The notes beneath the pieces were generated by a model. That model saw nothing but the letters and a program-made list of their open reading frames with translations, did no database searches and was not told the origin of the DNA. Below are positions 13,108-24,310 of a DNA stretch of 64,000 nt, in pieces. The position numbers were made by a program, and so were the translations under genes. Positions within the stretch are counted from its first letter, which is position 1. Every line of letters begins with the position of its first letter. This DNA comes from Juglans regia. Its lineage: Eukaryota > Streptophyta > Magnoliopsida > Fagales > Juglandaceae. The stretch covers positions 7,758,243 to 7,822,242 of the forward strand of contig NC_049907.1 of assembly GCF_001411555.2 (NCBI RefSeq). The letters are read 5' to 3'.

Positions 13108-13975
13108 TTTTTTTTTAATGTAGAACAAATTTCATTTATTCATAACGGGACATTACAATTTTGACTTAGAACATACAAAATATAAGCCAACTATTACTTA
13201 TAAAGCTCCCCAATATACAAATTTCTTTGTAATGACTGACATGGTCTAGTCTATTGTTGTAACTCTCTACTGACAAACTGTCTGAGAGATAGCACTCTGT
13301 CCTAGACATATTTAACAAACCCGACATTCTGTCCTAAGACAAAATTAAACAACCTCACACTCTGTCTAAGACGGAGTAGAGGACATAATTTATGGACAAA
13401 AATCCAAGAGACTACATTTTTTTTTTAACCCTAAACAAAGGAAATAACATAAACATAAAAGATACATGGAAAAATAGCGAATTACAGCTTGAAAAGCTGT
13501 AGATCCACATTTTCAATCTTAGAGGAAATAAAAAATACAAACACCGAGATTGTGGTGGTGCATGAGGGACATGCGCCACCCTGAAAGTACGATAGAACGT
13601 CAGGTCTAAAGAAACCGATAACCCTGGTCCCAGAAAAACCACACGTGGTGATGATAGAGCTTCCCTTACTGTGGGGCGTGGATGTCACGCGTGCACTTTG
13701 GGCCACGAGCGTGGCTCATGCACAGCTCCGTTCGATCAGATTCTTCGTTCGTCTGAAAGATCGGCGCCTTGAGAATCTTGCGGTGGGGCGTGTTATGGTC
13801 GCCTGAATTTAGTGAACAATAGATCTGCATTTCACCCTACTGTGAATGAAAAAAAAAACCAGAAAAATAAAAGAAAAATTAAAGAGAATAGGGATGATGG
13901 AGGAAAGGAGGAGCCAACCCCCCTCATTTGGTCTGAATTTTTTTTTGGGGGCGGATGTGTAGAGAGAAAAGGAAG
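13108..13975 (-). mobile_element. Unclassified retroposed repeat, copy 1 (inverted)
   Basis: Read on the minus strand, this stretch aligns through most of its length with the + strand at 20362-21124. Shared blocks include the start-proximal 'GGTTGG..CTCCTCC', 'AGTAGGG(T/C)GAAATG', 'CAAAGTGC...GCGTGACATCCACG', 'TTTCTGGGACNAG' and 'GGTGGNGCATGTCCCTCA'. Both copies end in 'ATGAATNAATGAA' followed by an A-rich tail. Identity looks like about 70 % by eye. Stop codons and frameshifts rule out a conserved ORF. The target-site duplication of this copy is not clear. The A-tail suggests LINE-dependent retroposition, either of a truncated LINE or of a non-autonomous relative. Confidence 0.55.
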
Positions 13976-14105
13976 AGAGCGGGAATGCCTGATTTTGACT
14001 TTATTCTTGATGTTATCTACTCTATTATAATTAGTAGCTATCTAGTTATGAATAATAATTTTTGTTGTTTTTCCGTTAACTTTTGTTATTTTTTCATTAA
14101 GTCTT

Positions 14106-14360
14106 ATTTTACCAAAAGATCCTTAAAATCCTTAACTATTTGGCATGTAACTCCCTTGTAGAATTTAATGAATGATCATATTTTACCAAAAAGTCCTTAA
14201 GACTCTTGACCATTTGACGTGTAGCTCCCTTGTAGAATTTATGTAGAATTTAATGAATGATCATATTTTACCAAAAAGTCCTTAAGACTCTTGACCATTT
14301 GACGTGTAGCTCCCTTGTAGAATTTAATGAAGGATCATGTTTTACCAAAAAGACTTTAAT
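14106..14360. repeat. Tandem repeat, about 3.2 copies of a 73-89 bp unit
   Basis: Each unit starts TTTTACCAAAA and continues with GTCCTTAAGACTCTTGACC, then CTCCCTTGTAGAATTTAATGAA. The second unit has an internal duplication of TAGAATTTA, which makes it longer. The first unit is the most diverged. Nothing suggests coding capacity. Confidence 0.85.
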
Positions 14361-15264
14361 ATAATATAATTATTATTAATATTAATATTGAATATTACTA
14401 ATTTGATTAGAATATAATTATTATTAATATTTTAATTAGTAGAACTATAAAATGTGATAAAAATAAAAATTAAAAAATTATTAAATTAATAATATTTCAT
14501 TATTATATAAAGAGTAAATAGATAATCCAATATGGATGTAGACCAATGCTCATACTTTGCTGAAGTTTAGATTTTTTTAATCTTTATTTTTTATTTTTCT
14601 TTAACCTTATATTTTCTTTTCCTAGACAAATAAGCTACTGACTTTTTTATTTATTTTTTATTTAAATCATTATATCGGGTGCACCTTGGGACTAATGCAC
14701 CAAGGACTATTCCCTAATATATATATAATAATAATAATAATACTACATACAGTCCTCAAATGGGCACTGCATTACAAATCTAGTTAATTTTACCTTTAAA
14801 TTTTTTAAAATTATAATAATATCCTTATCAAAATAATATTTTTTTTTATTTAATAAAGAGCTTGCACATATAATTTCTAAATAGAGATTACAAATAAAAT
14901 TTCTCATATATATAATATGGTGCATGCTATAAATTAATAATTTATAAGGCCATAAATAAATCTATTAAATACGTACGCGGTATACGTACCCACTTTCAAA
15001 ACAAAACCCAAGTCCCGACAACTTCCTAGCTTGCAATTGAATCCCACAGTACCACACGAAAATTGAAATTCAAGTGCAAGTAAAACGCGTCAGCCTCTAG
15101 GACGTTTCTGTCGACTAAACCGACCAAGAAAGTATATATGGCTACCAATTAAAGCTGAATATCCTCAACTCTTCAAGGCTTTAACTACTCCAACTAACAA
15201 CAGTACTATGTCTGTGTATATATATATTTATATTTATATTTATATTTATATTTATATGAATAAT

Positions 15265-15502
15265 GCTACTCTCACCACTCTCGATCTCATTCTTGGTCCT
15301 GCTCAGTGTAAAATTATTTTTTTAATATATATTTTTTACTTAATAATTAAGTAAGTATTTTTTAATAATATTATAATTTTTTTATTTTTTTAAAATATTT
15401 TATAGTGTTAAAAAAAATATATATATAAAAAAATAAAATAAAAAAATACAACATTTTACACTAAGCGGGACCGAGAGCGGGAGAGGGAGCGGGGGCTGTA
15501 GC
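15265..15502. mobile_element. Foldback MITE with ~50-bp inverted arms (family C)
   Basis: The left arm begins GCTACTCTCACCACTCTC. The right arm, read in reverse complement, begins GCTACAGCCCCCGCTCCC. Both arms converge on 'GTCC(T/C)GCT(C/T)AGTGTAAAAT'. The centre is AT-rich. The arms pair over about 50 bp with mismatches. No coding capacity. Confidence 0.7.
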
Positions 15503-15711
15503 AGCTTCCTATATATATATATATATATAAGTTTATGATCTTAAAACAATATTAAAGCTGGAGGCATTGAAGTCAAAACCAAATATATAATAATTATACG
15601 TACGCTGACCAACCAACAAATTAAGATCAGGGGATGGGTGAAGTTGGGCAACCTGCATTATATATAGTACCTTATATACAGTACTTACAGTTCAACCATT
15701 TTTAACGAAGA

Positions 15712-15747
<36 letters not shown>

Positions 15748-16334
15748 GTGATGATCATAAGCTTACGTACCATCATCATGATCAAGCAAATCATGATATC
15801 ATTTGAATCTATACATTAATCAATCCAAATTAACAATAATATTATTATTTTGATTTCCTAGCTACTAATTAATTAATGAGGGTTTGAAATAATATCACAT
15901 CTTAATTCTGCATCTATTAACGATCTATCGAAGAAGTACTTCAACAACTAATTATTTCTTCTTCTTCTTTTTTTCAAAGTGAACAAAATGGCCGAATCTA
16001 ATTAATACATAAGATATAAGCTGATTCCATTTTAGTCACTTTTAACTATGGAGAAAAAAAAAAGAAATAATTAATACATTCAAGATAAAAATAATTAATA
16101 TAAAAAATGATTATATAATTTTTTTAATATTTTTTTGTGTTGATACAACACTTCTAACTAAGGTAAGGTTTGAATAGTAAATTGAGATGAAATGAATTAA
16201 GATTAAAGTTAAAAATTAAATAAAATATTATTAGAATATATATTATTATTGTTTTAAGATTTGAAAAAGTTTAATATTTATTATATTTTAAATAAAAATT
16301 TATGAAAATTAAAATAATGAAACGAGATAGATTA

Positions 16335-16502
16335 AGGCCTCATTTGTATTCACAGTCCATCTCAATTCATCTCATTATTATTTATTACTATTCAACAATA
16401 TTAATTCATAAATTTTACTATTATTTACAATTTATTTTATTATTATTCATAATTCATCTTAATTTATTTTAACTTATCTTCAAATCCAAACGACACCTAA
16501 GA
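16335..16502. repeat. MITE family A copy
   Basis: It starts AGGCCTCATTTGTATTCACAG and ends ATCCAAACGACACCTAAG, which is roughly inverted. The inside is rich in 'CATCTCA' and 'ATTATT'. The same end signature (AGG-CTCGTTTGG.../...CCAAACGA-GCCT) recurs elsewhere in the window. Confidence 0.6.
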
Positions 16503-16792
16503 AGATTTCTCTAGCCTAAAAATGTGAAATTCTAATGCAAAAGAAAGCATTTATCATCTTGTACATCTTGTCGTGAGATACAATTCTTCCCAAAGAGAGT
16601 GTCAACCGGAACTGGACTAGCTAGGTTATTGCATTTAAATACGGCTAAATAAAAAACAAAGACCCAATTCCGTAACTCCACCCTCCAACCTTCTCATTTA
16701 AAACCCAACGCGTTCCCTCCCCCGTCCGTGTATTCCCAGTGCGTTGAGTCCCTGCCACACTCTAAAAGAAAGTAGAGAGATCCTCTGAAACC

Positions 16793-19782
16793 ATGTCTCC
16801 GACGAAACCTAGCCGGAAATTCCCCTCCATAACCACATGCAGCGGTTCTTCCTACGGTTCGATCGCCGCTGATCTGGATGGCACTCTGCTTATGTCCAGC
16901 AGTTCCCTTCCTTACTTCATGCTCGTCGCAATCGAAGCCGGAAGCCTCCTCCGCGGCCTCATTCTCCTCCTCTCTCTCCCTATCGTCATCGTTGCCTACC
17001 TCTTCATCTCCGAAGCCATTGGCATCCAAATCCTCATCTTCATCTCCTTCTCCGGCCTCAAGATCCGTGACATCGAGCTCGTCTCGCGTGCCGTGCTTCC
17101 CAGGTACCTACTACGTACATGTAACGACAAACAACTTGATTTAGCTGGAAATAACTGTACATTTCAGTCATATGATTTGATTTTGAATATGCAAAACTAA
17201 GCTATCTGTATGTGTATTTTTTTTTCTGGTTCAGATTTTATGCGGCAGATCTGAGATCGGAGAGCTTCGAGGTGTTTGACAAGTGCAAGAGGAAGGTGGT
17301 GGTTACGGCAAATCCGACGGTGATGGTTGAGCCGTTTGTAAAGGACTTTCTTGGTGGGGACAAGGTTCTTGGAACAGAAATCGAGGTGAACCCTAGGACG
17401 AAGAAGGCGACTGGGTTCGTGAAGAAGCCCGGAGTGTTGGTCGGAAAATGGAAGAGGTTAGCCATCTTGAAAGAGTTCGGCGAGGAAGCTCCCGATCTTG
17501 GGATCGGAGACCGCCAATCCGACCATGATTTCATGTCCATTTGCAAGGTTTGTCTATCACCATTTGCGTTGATCAAATTCATACATTCATACATATATAT
17601 ATATATATATCATTCACGATATATGAAAATATATATTGATTATCGAAAGCGCTCGAAATCTAAAACCTTGTTATCGATATATAATTAAGATGGTACAAAA
17701 TTTGCCGTCTTGTAGAAAATCTTGTATGATTGATGACTTCATGATAAATTGCTGATCAAGTTCAAGATTGAAAAAAATAAAAACAAGTTTCATGTCCAAT
17801 TTGATTCCTGACTGATGTTGATGTATATAAACTGAGTAATCGGATTGATGTGATTTTTATGGTCATATATTTTTGTTTAGTTCTTGCGTGTTTTTGCTGG
17901 TATAAATAATGGGATTTTGTTGCGATATTTGATCGTTAACTTGTAGTTAAGAACAAACAAGTCCATTAATGGTTGTATTTCGTTTTCATGGTTAAACCCC
18001 CTCCATGGGATGGGACCCACAGTCTTTACCATCCTCAATTGCCTGCCTGCCTGCATAGACTTTAGGTGGTCCACATAGTGAATTAATTGACCCCCCCCGA
18101 TCGGTCACCAACATTAACACGGTTGAAAACAAACCATCAAGCTTTGAAAAACTGGGAGAAAAACAAACCATCAAGCATTAAATATTATAGGATTCATGAT
18201 ATGTTATATCTATTTAAATAAATAATTAAATGAGATGTTTATCCGAATATTTTACGTCACGAGGGAGCATTTATCTGTATTCTTATATATGTAATAATAG
18301 TATACTTAATCACGAGAATAGTAAAGATGTTCTTTATCCTCCGTACTATTCTTTTTAGTAAACTCCATATATATAGTGTGAAAAATTCTTCTTATCAATT
18401 ATTATTCATTATCCTACACTCTACACCATATAAAAAACATCTTATATCTTATAAAAAAAAAAAAAGTGTGAGGTGTGTGGATGAATAGTAACTTATATAT
18501 ATATATAGAATTCGTCTATATAGTATATCTTAAATAATTAATTGCTTAAGTTGTTAATAGAAGAATTTACTCTTGTGTCGCATCATAGTGTAATTAGAGA
18601 TCATAAATGTAGTATAAAGAATAGTATTCGTCTAATTTGTCTACCCATTTCATGAGTCTTGATTAGGGTTTGGATGAGATGCATGGGCAATTGGCCAGTA
18701 CAGCTTAAATCAGTGTGCGCCTTCGATAATTGATCACGAATTGATTTCATGCATGCTTCGTGATTTAATGCAAACTCCATGCATGTACACACATCATGTA
18801 CTAGTGTCGCTCTCTGGTCCACTTTTCTGATCCGAATTAAGTTATTATTGTGTGGTCGCTGCATGCCGCTAATTACGTTAGTCTTTACTACTTGTCTAAA
18901 CAGGAGGGCTACATGGTTCACCGTAGCAAGTCAGCAACTCCGGTCCCACTCGATCGCCTCAAGAGCCGAATCATCTTCCACGACGGCCGTCTAGTCCAGC
19001 GCCCCACACCCCTCAACGCCCTCCTCACCTACCTCTGGCTCCCTTTCGGCTTCGTCCTCTCCATCATCCGCGTCTACTTCAATCTCCCACTCCCTGAGCG
19101 CATCGTGCCCTACACCTACGCCATGCTCGGCATCAAGCTCGTTATCCGCGGAAACCCACCTCCGGCCCCCTCCCCTGGCTCCCCCGGTAACCTCTACGTC
19201 TGCAACCACCGCTCCGCACTCGACCCCATCGTAATTGCCATCGCCCTAGGCCGCAAAGTCTCCTGCGTCACATACAGCGTAAGCCGTCTCTCGAGGTTCC
19301 TGTCTCCGATCCCTGCCGTCGCTTTGACCCGCGATCGTGCGGCCGACGCTGCCCGCATCACGTCCCTTCTCCAGAAGGGTGATCTCGTGGTCTGCCCCGA
19401 GGGGACGACATGTCGGGAGCCTTACTTGCTTCGGTTCAGTGCTCTGTTCGCGGAAATGAGCGACAGGATCGTTCCCGTGGCGGTTGACTGTAAGCAGAGC
19501 ATGTTCTACGGCACGACGGTGCGCGGGGTGAAATTCTGGGACCCCTATTTCTTCTTCATGAACCCGAGACCCACCTACGAGGTGACGTTCCTGGATCGGT
19601 TGCCGGAGGAGATGACATGCAAGGCCGGCGGGAAGTCATCGATCGAGGTGGCGAACTACGTGCAGAAGGTGCTGGGGGATGTCCTTGGGTTCGAGCGCAC
19701 TGGGTTGACCAGGAAGGATAAGTATCTGTTGCTGGGAGGGAACGATGGGAAGCTGGAATCCATGTACAATGGCAAGAAGTGA
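16793..19782 (+). CDS. GPAT4/8: Bifunctional sn-2 glycerol-3-phosphate acyltransferase/phosphatase, GPAT4/8 clade
   Basis: Family role: an ER membrane enzyme that transfers omega-oxidised C16/C18 acyl groups to the sn-2 position of glycerol-3-phosphate and removes the phosphate, giving 2-monoacylglycerol for cutin. Exons are 16793-17103, 17235-17547 and 18904-19782. Splice sites are GT-AG and the product is 500 aa, the family length. A HAD-like phosphatase domain fills the N-terminal ~210 residues, with motif I DLDGT at 27-31 and GDRQSDHDF at 195-203 (D196, D200). The residues lost in phosphatase-dead GPAT5/7 relatives are therefore present. A hydrophobic segment lies around 41-75. The acyltransferase domain has NHRSALD at 309-315 (NHX4D block) and PEGTTCREP at 373-381. 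The N-terminus ([11 protein letters not shown]) and the C-terminus ending [10 protein letters not shown].. match Arabidopsis GPAT4/GPAT8 better than GPAT6 as I remember them. Intron 2 is 1.36 kb. Confidence 0.95.
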
Positions 19783-20345
19783 GTTAAAGATGTTGGTACT
19801 TTGATGCATGATATAATTGATTGCCCATAGGTGTTCCATGTTGGGTATTTATGGTCAAAGTTGTTGAGAAGCCTTTCATAGCTCATGTACTGCAGTACCA
19901 TGTGGCCGGGTATATTCAATATTGGCTCGTGTTCGTAGAAATGTTCCTTCTCTTTTTTTTTTTTTTTTTTGGCCTTTTTTTTTCCCAAACTGATGAAATT
20001 GCACAATGTGATTGATCATTGGATCAAGACATTAAGTTATGCCCTCATTGCTAATGAAAAGAAATGTAGTTGTCTTATACATTTATGTTACAGTAATGCT
20101 GAAAACAATTAATTAGTTGCAAGCCCCATTTAAGACTCAAAAAATAAATAAATAGAATTTAACGTAAAAGGCTAGATTTTTTTAGATAAATCTTTTTTTT
20201 TTTAAAGAAATTTTGACGAGATTTGCACGCGGCACAAACCATGAAAGCGGGGTGATCACTATGTTTTTGAATTATGACCATTGGCTCATGGAATCAAGAG
20301 CAACATCAGTTTTTTGAATATACAGCCATCTAAACAACAATCATA
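19783..20345. other. GPAT4/8 3' region
   Basis: Probably 3' UTR followed by AT-rich intergenic DNA. Poly-T runs (about 19951-19970, 19977-19983) are visible. The 'CAATGTGATTGATC' and 'AATGAAAAGAAATG' stretches near 20000-20065 might hold poly(A) signals, but no canonical AATAAA is close to the stop codon. No gene. Confidence 0.4.
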
Positions 20346-20361
20346 AGCTCATCTCTTAAAA
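20346..20361. repeat. Left copy of 16-bp target-site duplication
   Basis: AGCTCATCTCTTAAAA here matches AGCTCATATCTTAAAA at 21125-21140 with one mismatch. The pair flanks the retroposed repeat between them. Confidence 0.7.
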
Positions 20362-21124
20362 AAAACCCTAGCACATTTCTCGCTCTCTTTTTTTTTTTTT
20401 TTCTAGAGCAGCCCCTGGCCCTAAAAAGACCAGACTAGAGGAGGGCGGTTGGAGCTTCGGCTCCTCCCTCTTTTCTCTAGTTTTTTCTTTTATTTTTTTT
20501 TAGTTTTGTATGTTTTTCTTTTAAAGTAGGGCGAAATGTCAATCTGTTGTTCTCCGGAGTCCGGCAACTACCATGTGCCCCACCTCAAGTTTTCCAAAGC
20601 ACCGATCCTTCAGACGAATAAAGAATCTCGTCAGACGGAGTGGCGTAGGAGCCACACGTGCGGTCCAAAGTGCGAGCGTGACATCCACGTGCCACTGCAA
20701 GGGGAGCTCTACTGCCTCCATGTGCATTATTTCTGGGACAAGAGCAATCGGTTTCTTCAGACTCTACTGTCTGCTGTAATTCTAGGGTGGTGCATGTCCC
20801 TCACGCGCCACCACAGTCCCTGTGTTCGCTTTTTTGATATCCTGTCTATTAGACATTTTATTCATAGAGTGAAAGTCATCTCCTCCTCTAGAGGGTGGGG
20901 TTTGAAATCTCTCCTTTAGGCAGAGTGTGGTCTCTCAGATGGTTTGTCTATAGAGAGTTCTGGAAGTTAAGACCAATACCAGTCACAAAGGAATTTGTGT
21001 ATTGGTGAAGCCCTAACTGTGAGTAGTTGGCTTGTAATCTAGATTTTTCTCAGTATGTATCAGTCACAGCTATAATTTCACTTTCATGAATGAATGAAGT
21101 ATATTTTCCATAAAAAGAAAAATG
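20362..21124 (+). mobile_element. Unclassified retroposed repeat, copy 2, with TSD and A-rich tail
   Basis: It starts AAAACCCTAGCACATTTCTC, like a plant transcript leader, and ends ATAAAAAGAAAA after 'CATGAATGAATGAAGTATATTTTCC'-like sequence. A 16-bp near-perfect direct repeat lies immediately outside both ends (20346-20361 and 21125-21140). Full-length leader-like start, A-rich tail and long TSD are the marks of target-primed retroposition. Copy 1 at 13108-13975 is in the opposite orientation. The internal ORF at 20536-20919 has no domain I recognise and is not conserved in copy 1. Alternatives are a 5'-truncated LINE, a long SINE-like element, or a repeated processed transcript. Confidence 0.6.
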
Positions 21125-21140
21125 AGCTCATATCTTAAAA
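21125..21140. repeat. Right copy of 16-bp target-site duplication
   Basis: Direct repeat partner of 20346-20361, with one mismatch. Confidence 0.7.
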
Positions 21141-21239
21141 GCCCATAATTGAGCAAATGTACAATGGAACTGCAATGCCTTCATAATTTCTCACAAGTCC
21201 TTCGGTCCAATCCTGGCTCGGAACCTTCTCTGAGTTCTC

Positions 21240-21620
21240 TTAGGCGTGATTTGGAGAATCTCGTAATTTTATGAATAATAGTTAAATAATTTAAAATAAG
21301 ATATTTTATTAAATTTTGTAAAATGAGATAGAAAAAGTTGAATAAAAATATTCTAAAATTAAAAAATTAGTTTAATATAATTTTTATTTTAAAATTTTTA
21401 AAGGCAAAAAGTTGAATAAAATTTGTTTGTATTTTATTTTGAGATTTGTAAAAATTCTTTTGTTTTTTATGTTTGGAGAATGATTAGATGAAAAAAATTA
21501 AAAATCTGAATTAAATTAAAAACTGTCTTGTGTTTGAGTGGCATTTGAAAATAAAATTATGAAAATTTTTGAGAATTTTTGAAAATTTTGAGAATTCTGA
21601 GTGCGTGGAAACAAGCCTTA
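21240..21620. repeat. MITE family A-like element, extended
   Basis: It starts TTAGGCGTGATTTGGAGAAT and ends GTGCGTGGAAACAAGCCTTAA, with an interior of 'AAAATTTTGAGAATT' words. The ends are imperfectly inverted and of the GTTTGG/CCAAAC class. Non-coding. Confidence 0.45.
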
Positions 21621-22084
21621 ATTAATGTTGAGCAAATATACTTAGTTTTAAAATTTTAATAATGAAATCCTTCCATCTAACTTTTGTACGTTAAGTCTGC
21701 TAACGATGTAGTACTGTTTGTTACAATATGGCGTCAAATATCAGGTGTTGTTAACCAATTAGAATATGATATAATATGACATAAATTAAATACCTCATCG
21801 ATCGGCCAACTGATCATTAAAAGAAATATATAAAGAAAATTAAAAAATAAAAGTAAAAAATAAAGAAAATCTGCTAAAGGAAAGTTATAAACAAAATATT
21901 AGAATTATTAAATGAAAAATGTGTAATAGAAAAATCATTCACAAATGTTTCCTCCCATGTTAACATATCAACAACAAAACGAATACTCTCTTTCTGTAGT
22001 AAAAATTTGTGTTGCTGGTTATATTTACTTCTACTCACGTTTTTATTTTATTTTATGCATGTTTTGACATGTATCATGTAATTA

Positions 22085-24310
22085 GAGCATTGGCAATGGC
22101 TAGCCATTGTTAACTCTAAAGTTTGGCCCGTTAGAATCTCAACTTTTGGCTATACTATCAACAAGTAATGTTATATACAGTCGTGGAGTGCGCAAGCGCC
22201 GTGCAGTCCCTTTGAAAGAAGTGAATAAATACGAGACCCATATGAAAAGAAATAAATTTTTTAATAATGGACTCCACTCTTTTTCAAAACGACTGCACGG
22301 TGCTTGCGCACTCTACGACTGTATGTAGTATTACTCTTTTTTTTTATATATAATATACATCAGCACATGACAAAACTGAAACTTTTTTTCCCTCAGATTG
22401 AAGTTTTGTCACAACAATCCCAACTGATTGTGTAGTAAGACAATGTCAACATATGTCTTAGCCAACAATCTCTTTACTTCCATTGATAACCACCTATTGT
22501 AGGAGCATTATACTGAGATATTGTAAATTACATCACAGAATGATCCAGACAAGGCATCAGGAAGGATATCTAAATAGTTACAACATTGAAACATGGATTA
22601 ACAACCCCATTCGTAGGTATTGCAGCCTCTCTTTCATAATGATCCACATGATGACACACTTCATTGGAAAAGGACAAAGTTCTAACTACATTTTTCACTC
22701 CAAACTACCATCGTACTCTCATCCTATTATGTAAAATGTGATACATTTATCACTATTGGATGATTATTTATCATCTACTAATGACAAATATGTCACATCT
22801 TACATAGTGAGATGAAAATAGAATGAGAGTATGGAGTACAACATTACTCTTATCTAAAATCACCAAACAGAGTTTTGCCAAGCTGTTTCTTCATATCTTC
22901 CACCATCTTCTCCTTGCTTCTGAAAATGACAGCTAAATCATGGAAACTGAAACAACTTATAAACTGCATGTGAATAATCTAAAGGGCCAGCTAAACAATA
23001 AGCTTAGTATTCGCAAGTAAAGGATTTTTCTCTACTATCCAAAAACTTGAAAATTCAATATACATATTTTTTTCTTCATATAACAGCCCTCTTGAAGGTG
23101 AAAGCAAACCTTAGTACAAATTGAAAATTCAATATTTGACAATCAATTTTAACTTATTTTTCATCTATATTTTCAAACAAACCAACCACAACTTACAGAA
23201 GATTTGCTTTACAAGAGTCAATTAGAAGATGAACAACTATTAACCAAACTTCTGCTTCAGCCACTAACTCAATCAACGTAAAGGGTAAAATGAACTCATG
23301 AGATTATCCATAAATCTCCACAACTCCGACGCTTGAGGATCCAACTTCAGCCATAAGGCCATTGTTAAAATAAGGCAACAACAAAACTATAACTTTATAC
23401 ATCTCAACCAAGAACAAGAGAAATAACATAAAAGCAAAAGAAATGAGAGACCTGAACTATGAGTTCCAGGACTGTTTAACAAAATCCTTCATAGAAGCTG
23501 AAATGCAGGAAGGTTTAAAATGATATTTGGGGAATGAAATGATATTTACACAATAATAGAGATTAGCAAAGGAGAGAAGTAGTTTATTTCTTTTGGGTCA
23601 ACTGAAAATGTTGCGAGGGTTACCGTGATAATACTACAAGCCAGAGAGAGGCAGAGAAGACTCTGAATCTAAAGAAGAAACAGAGGGAATGAGAAAATGA
23701 AAACAAAAAGGGAAAAAAAATCTCACCAAATTGGGACTGTCACTCCTGCTTTGGTTATAGGAAAAACTTAAAACTACAAATAAAATAAAATAAAATAAAA
23801 TGACATAGAGATTTCAACAAAGCTTCATCGACTTGAGGCATGACTTCTCGTAGTCAAGGTCTATGTGAATGTGAGAAAATAGAAAGAGAAGAGGGACAGG
23901 AAAGCCTACACAGAGAAGATGGAGAGAGGAGTGAGGAAGAGAGATTATTGTTTGGGCTGGAAGACAACGACAACATGGATGATCGATGGAGAGGAGGACT
24001 TGTGGGTTGAAGAAAAGCCTGCAAGGTGGGAGCTTTCGAGATGAAGAAAGGAAAGAAGAGGGAAATTGGCAACTTCGGGATGAAGAAAGAGAGAAGAACA
24101 AGGGAAAGATAGAGCGGGAGGTAGATGAAACAATAAAATATACATTTCAAGTGTGAACAGTAACTTGCCAAGTTTAGAGAGCACCCAAGAATTATTGTAG
24201 CTCAAGTGTTGAACTTTGGACCTTTGGCTAGTCCAATGTGGAGGCTTTTTCTCACATATAGCTAAAATTTAGACTTGCAATGGCATTTGGCTAGGTCATT
24301 GCCAATGCTT
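22085..24310. mobile_element. Non-autonomous PIF/Harbinger-like DNA transposon (2.2 kb)
   Basis: The left end GAGCATTGGCAATGGCTAGC is preceded by TTA at 22082-22084. The right end reads in reverse complement as AAGCATTGGCAATGACCTAG and is followed by TTA at 24311-24313. The termini are imperfect inverted repeats continuing with 'TAGCCA..' and, further in, 'GGACCTTTGGCTAG'-type sequence. A TTA (TWA) duplication and GAGCAT termini fit PIF/Harbinger. No DDE transposase is visible, and the only ORFs (about 23814-24205, minus) are serine/leucine-rich, low-complexity and overlapping in several frames. A foldback MITE is nested at 22164-22335. Confidence 0.55.
22164..22335. mobile_element. Foldback MITE with long inverted arms (family D), nested
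   Basis: Left arm: AGTAATGTTATATACAGTCG, then TGGAGTGCGCAAGCGCCGTGCAGTC. Right arm: GACTGCACGGTGCTTGCGCA, then CTCTACGACTGTATGTAGTATTACT, which is the near-perfect reverse complement. The arms are about 45-48 bp around an AT-rich centre containing 'GAGACCCATATGAAAAGAAAT'-type sequence. A second copy with the same layout lies at 60059-60226. Confidence 0.8.

Larger units (their letters stand above)
13976..16792. other. Intergenic DNA upstream of the GPAT4/8 gene
   Basis: AT-rich and repeat-rich, with no gene seen. It contains the tandem repeat at 14106-14360, the MITE at 15265-15502, an (AT)n run at about 15711-15744 and a MITE-like segment at 16335-16502. The last 150 bp before the GPAT ATG is less AT-rich and presumably contains its promoter and leader. 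The candidate TATA-like sequences (TTTAAATA near 16635, TTTAAAA near 16696) cannot be told apart by eye. Confidence 0.5.

Noticed and set aside
20536..20919. 127-codon ORF
   Set aside because: It falls inside the retroposed repeat and its frame is not kept in the second copy at 13108-13975.
23814..24205. Three overlapping minus-strand ORFs of 86-105 codons
   Set aside because: Serine/leucine-rich low-complexity readings of one CT-rich segment in several frames at once, inside a DNA transposon.
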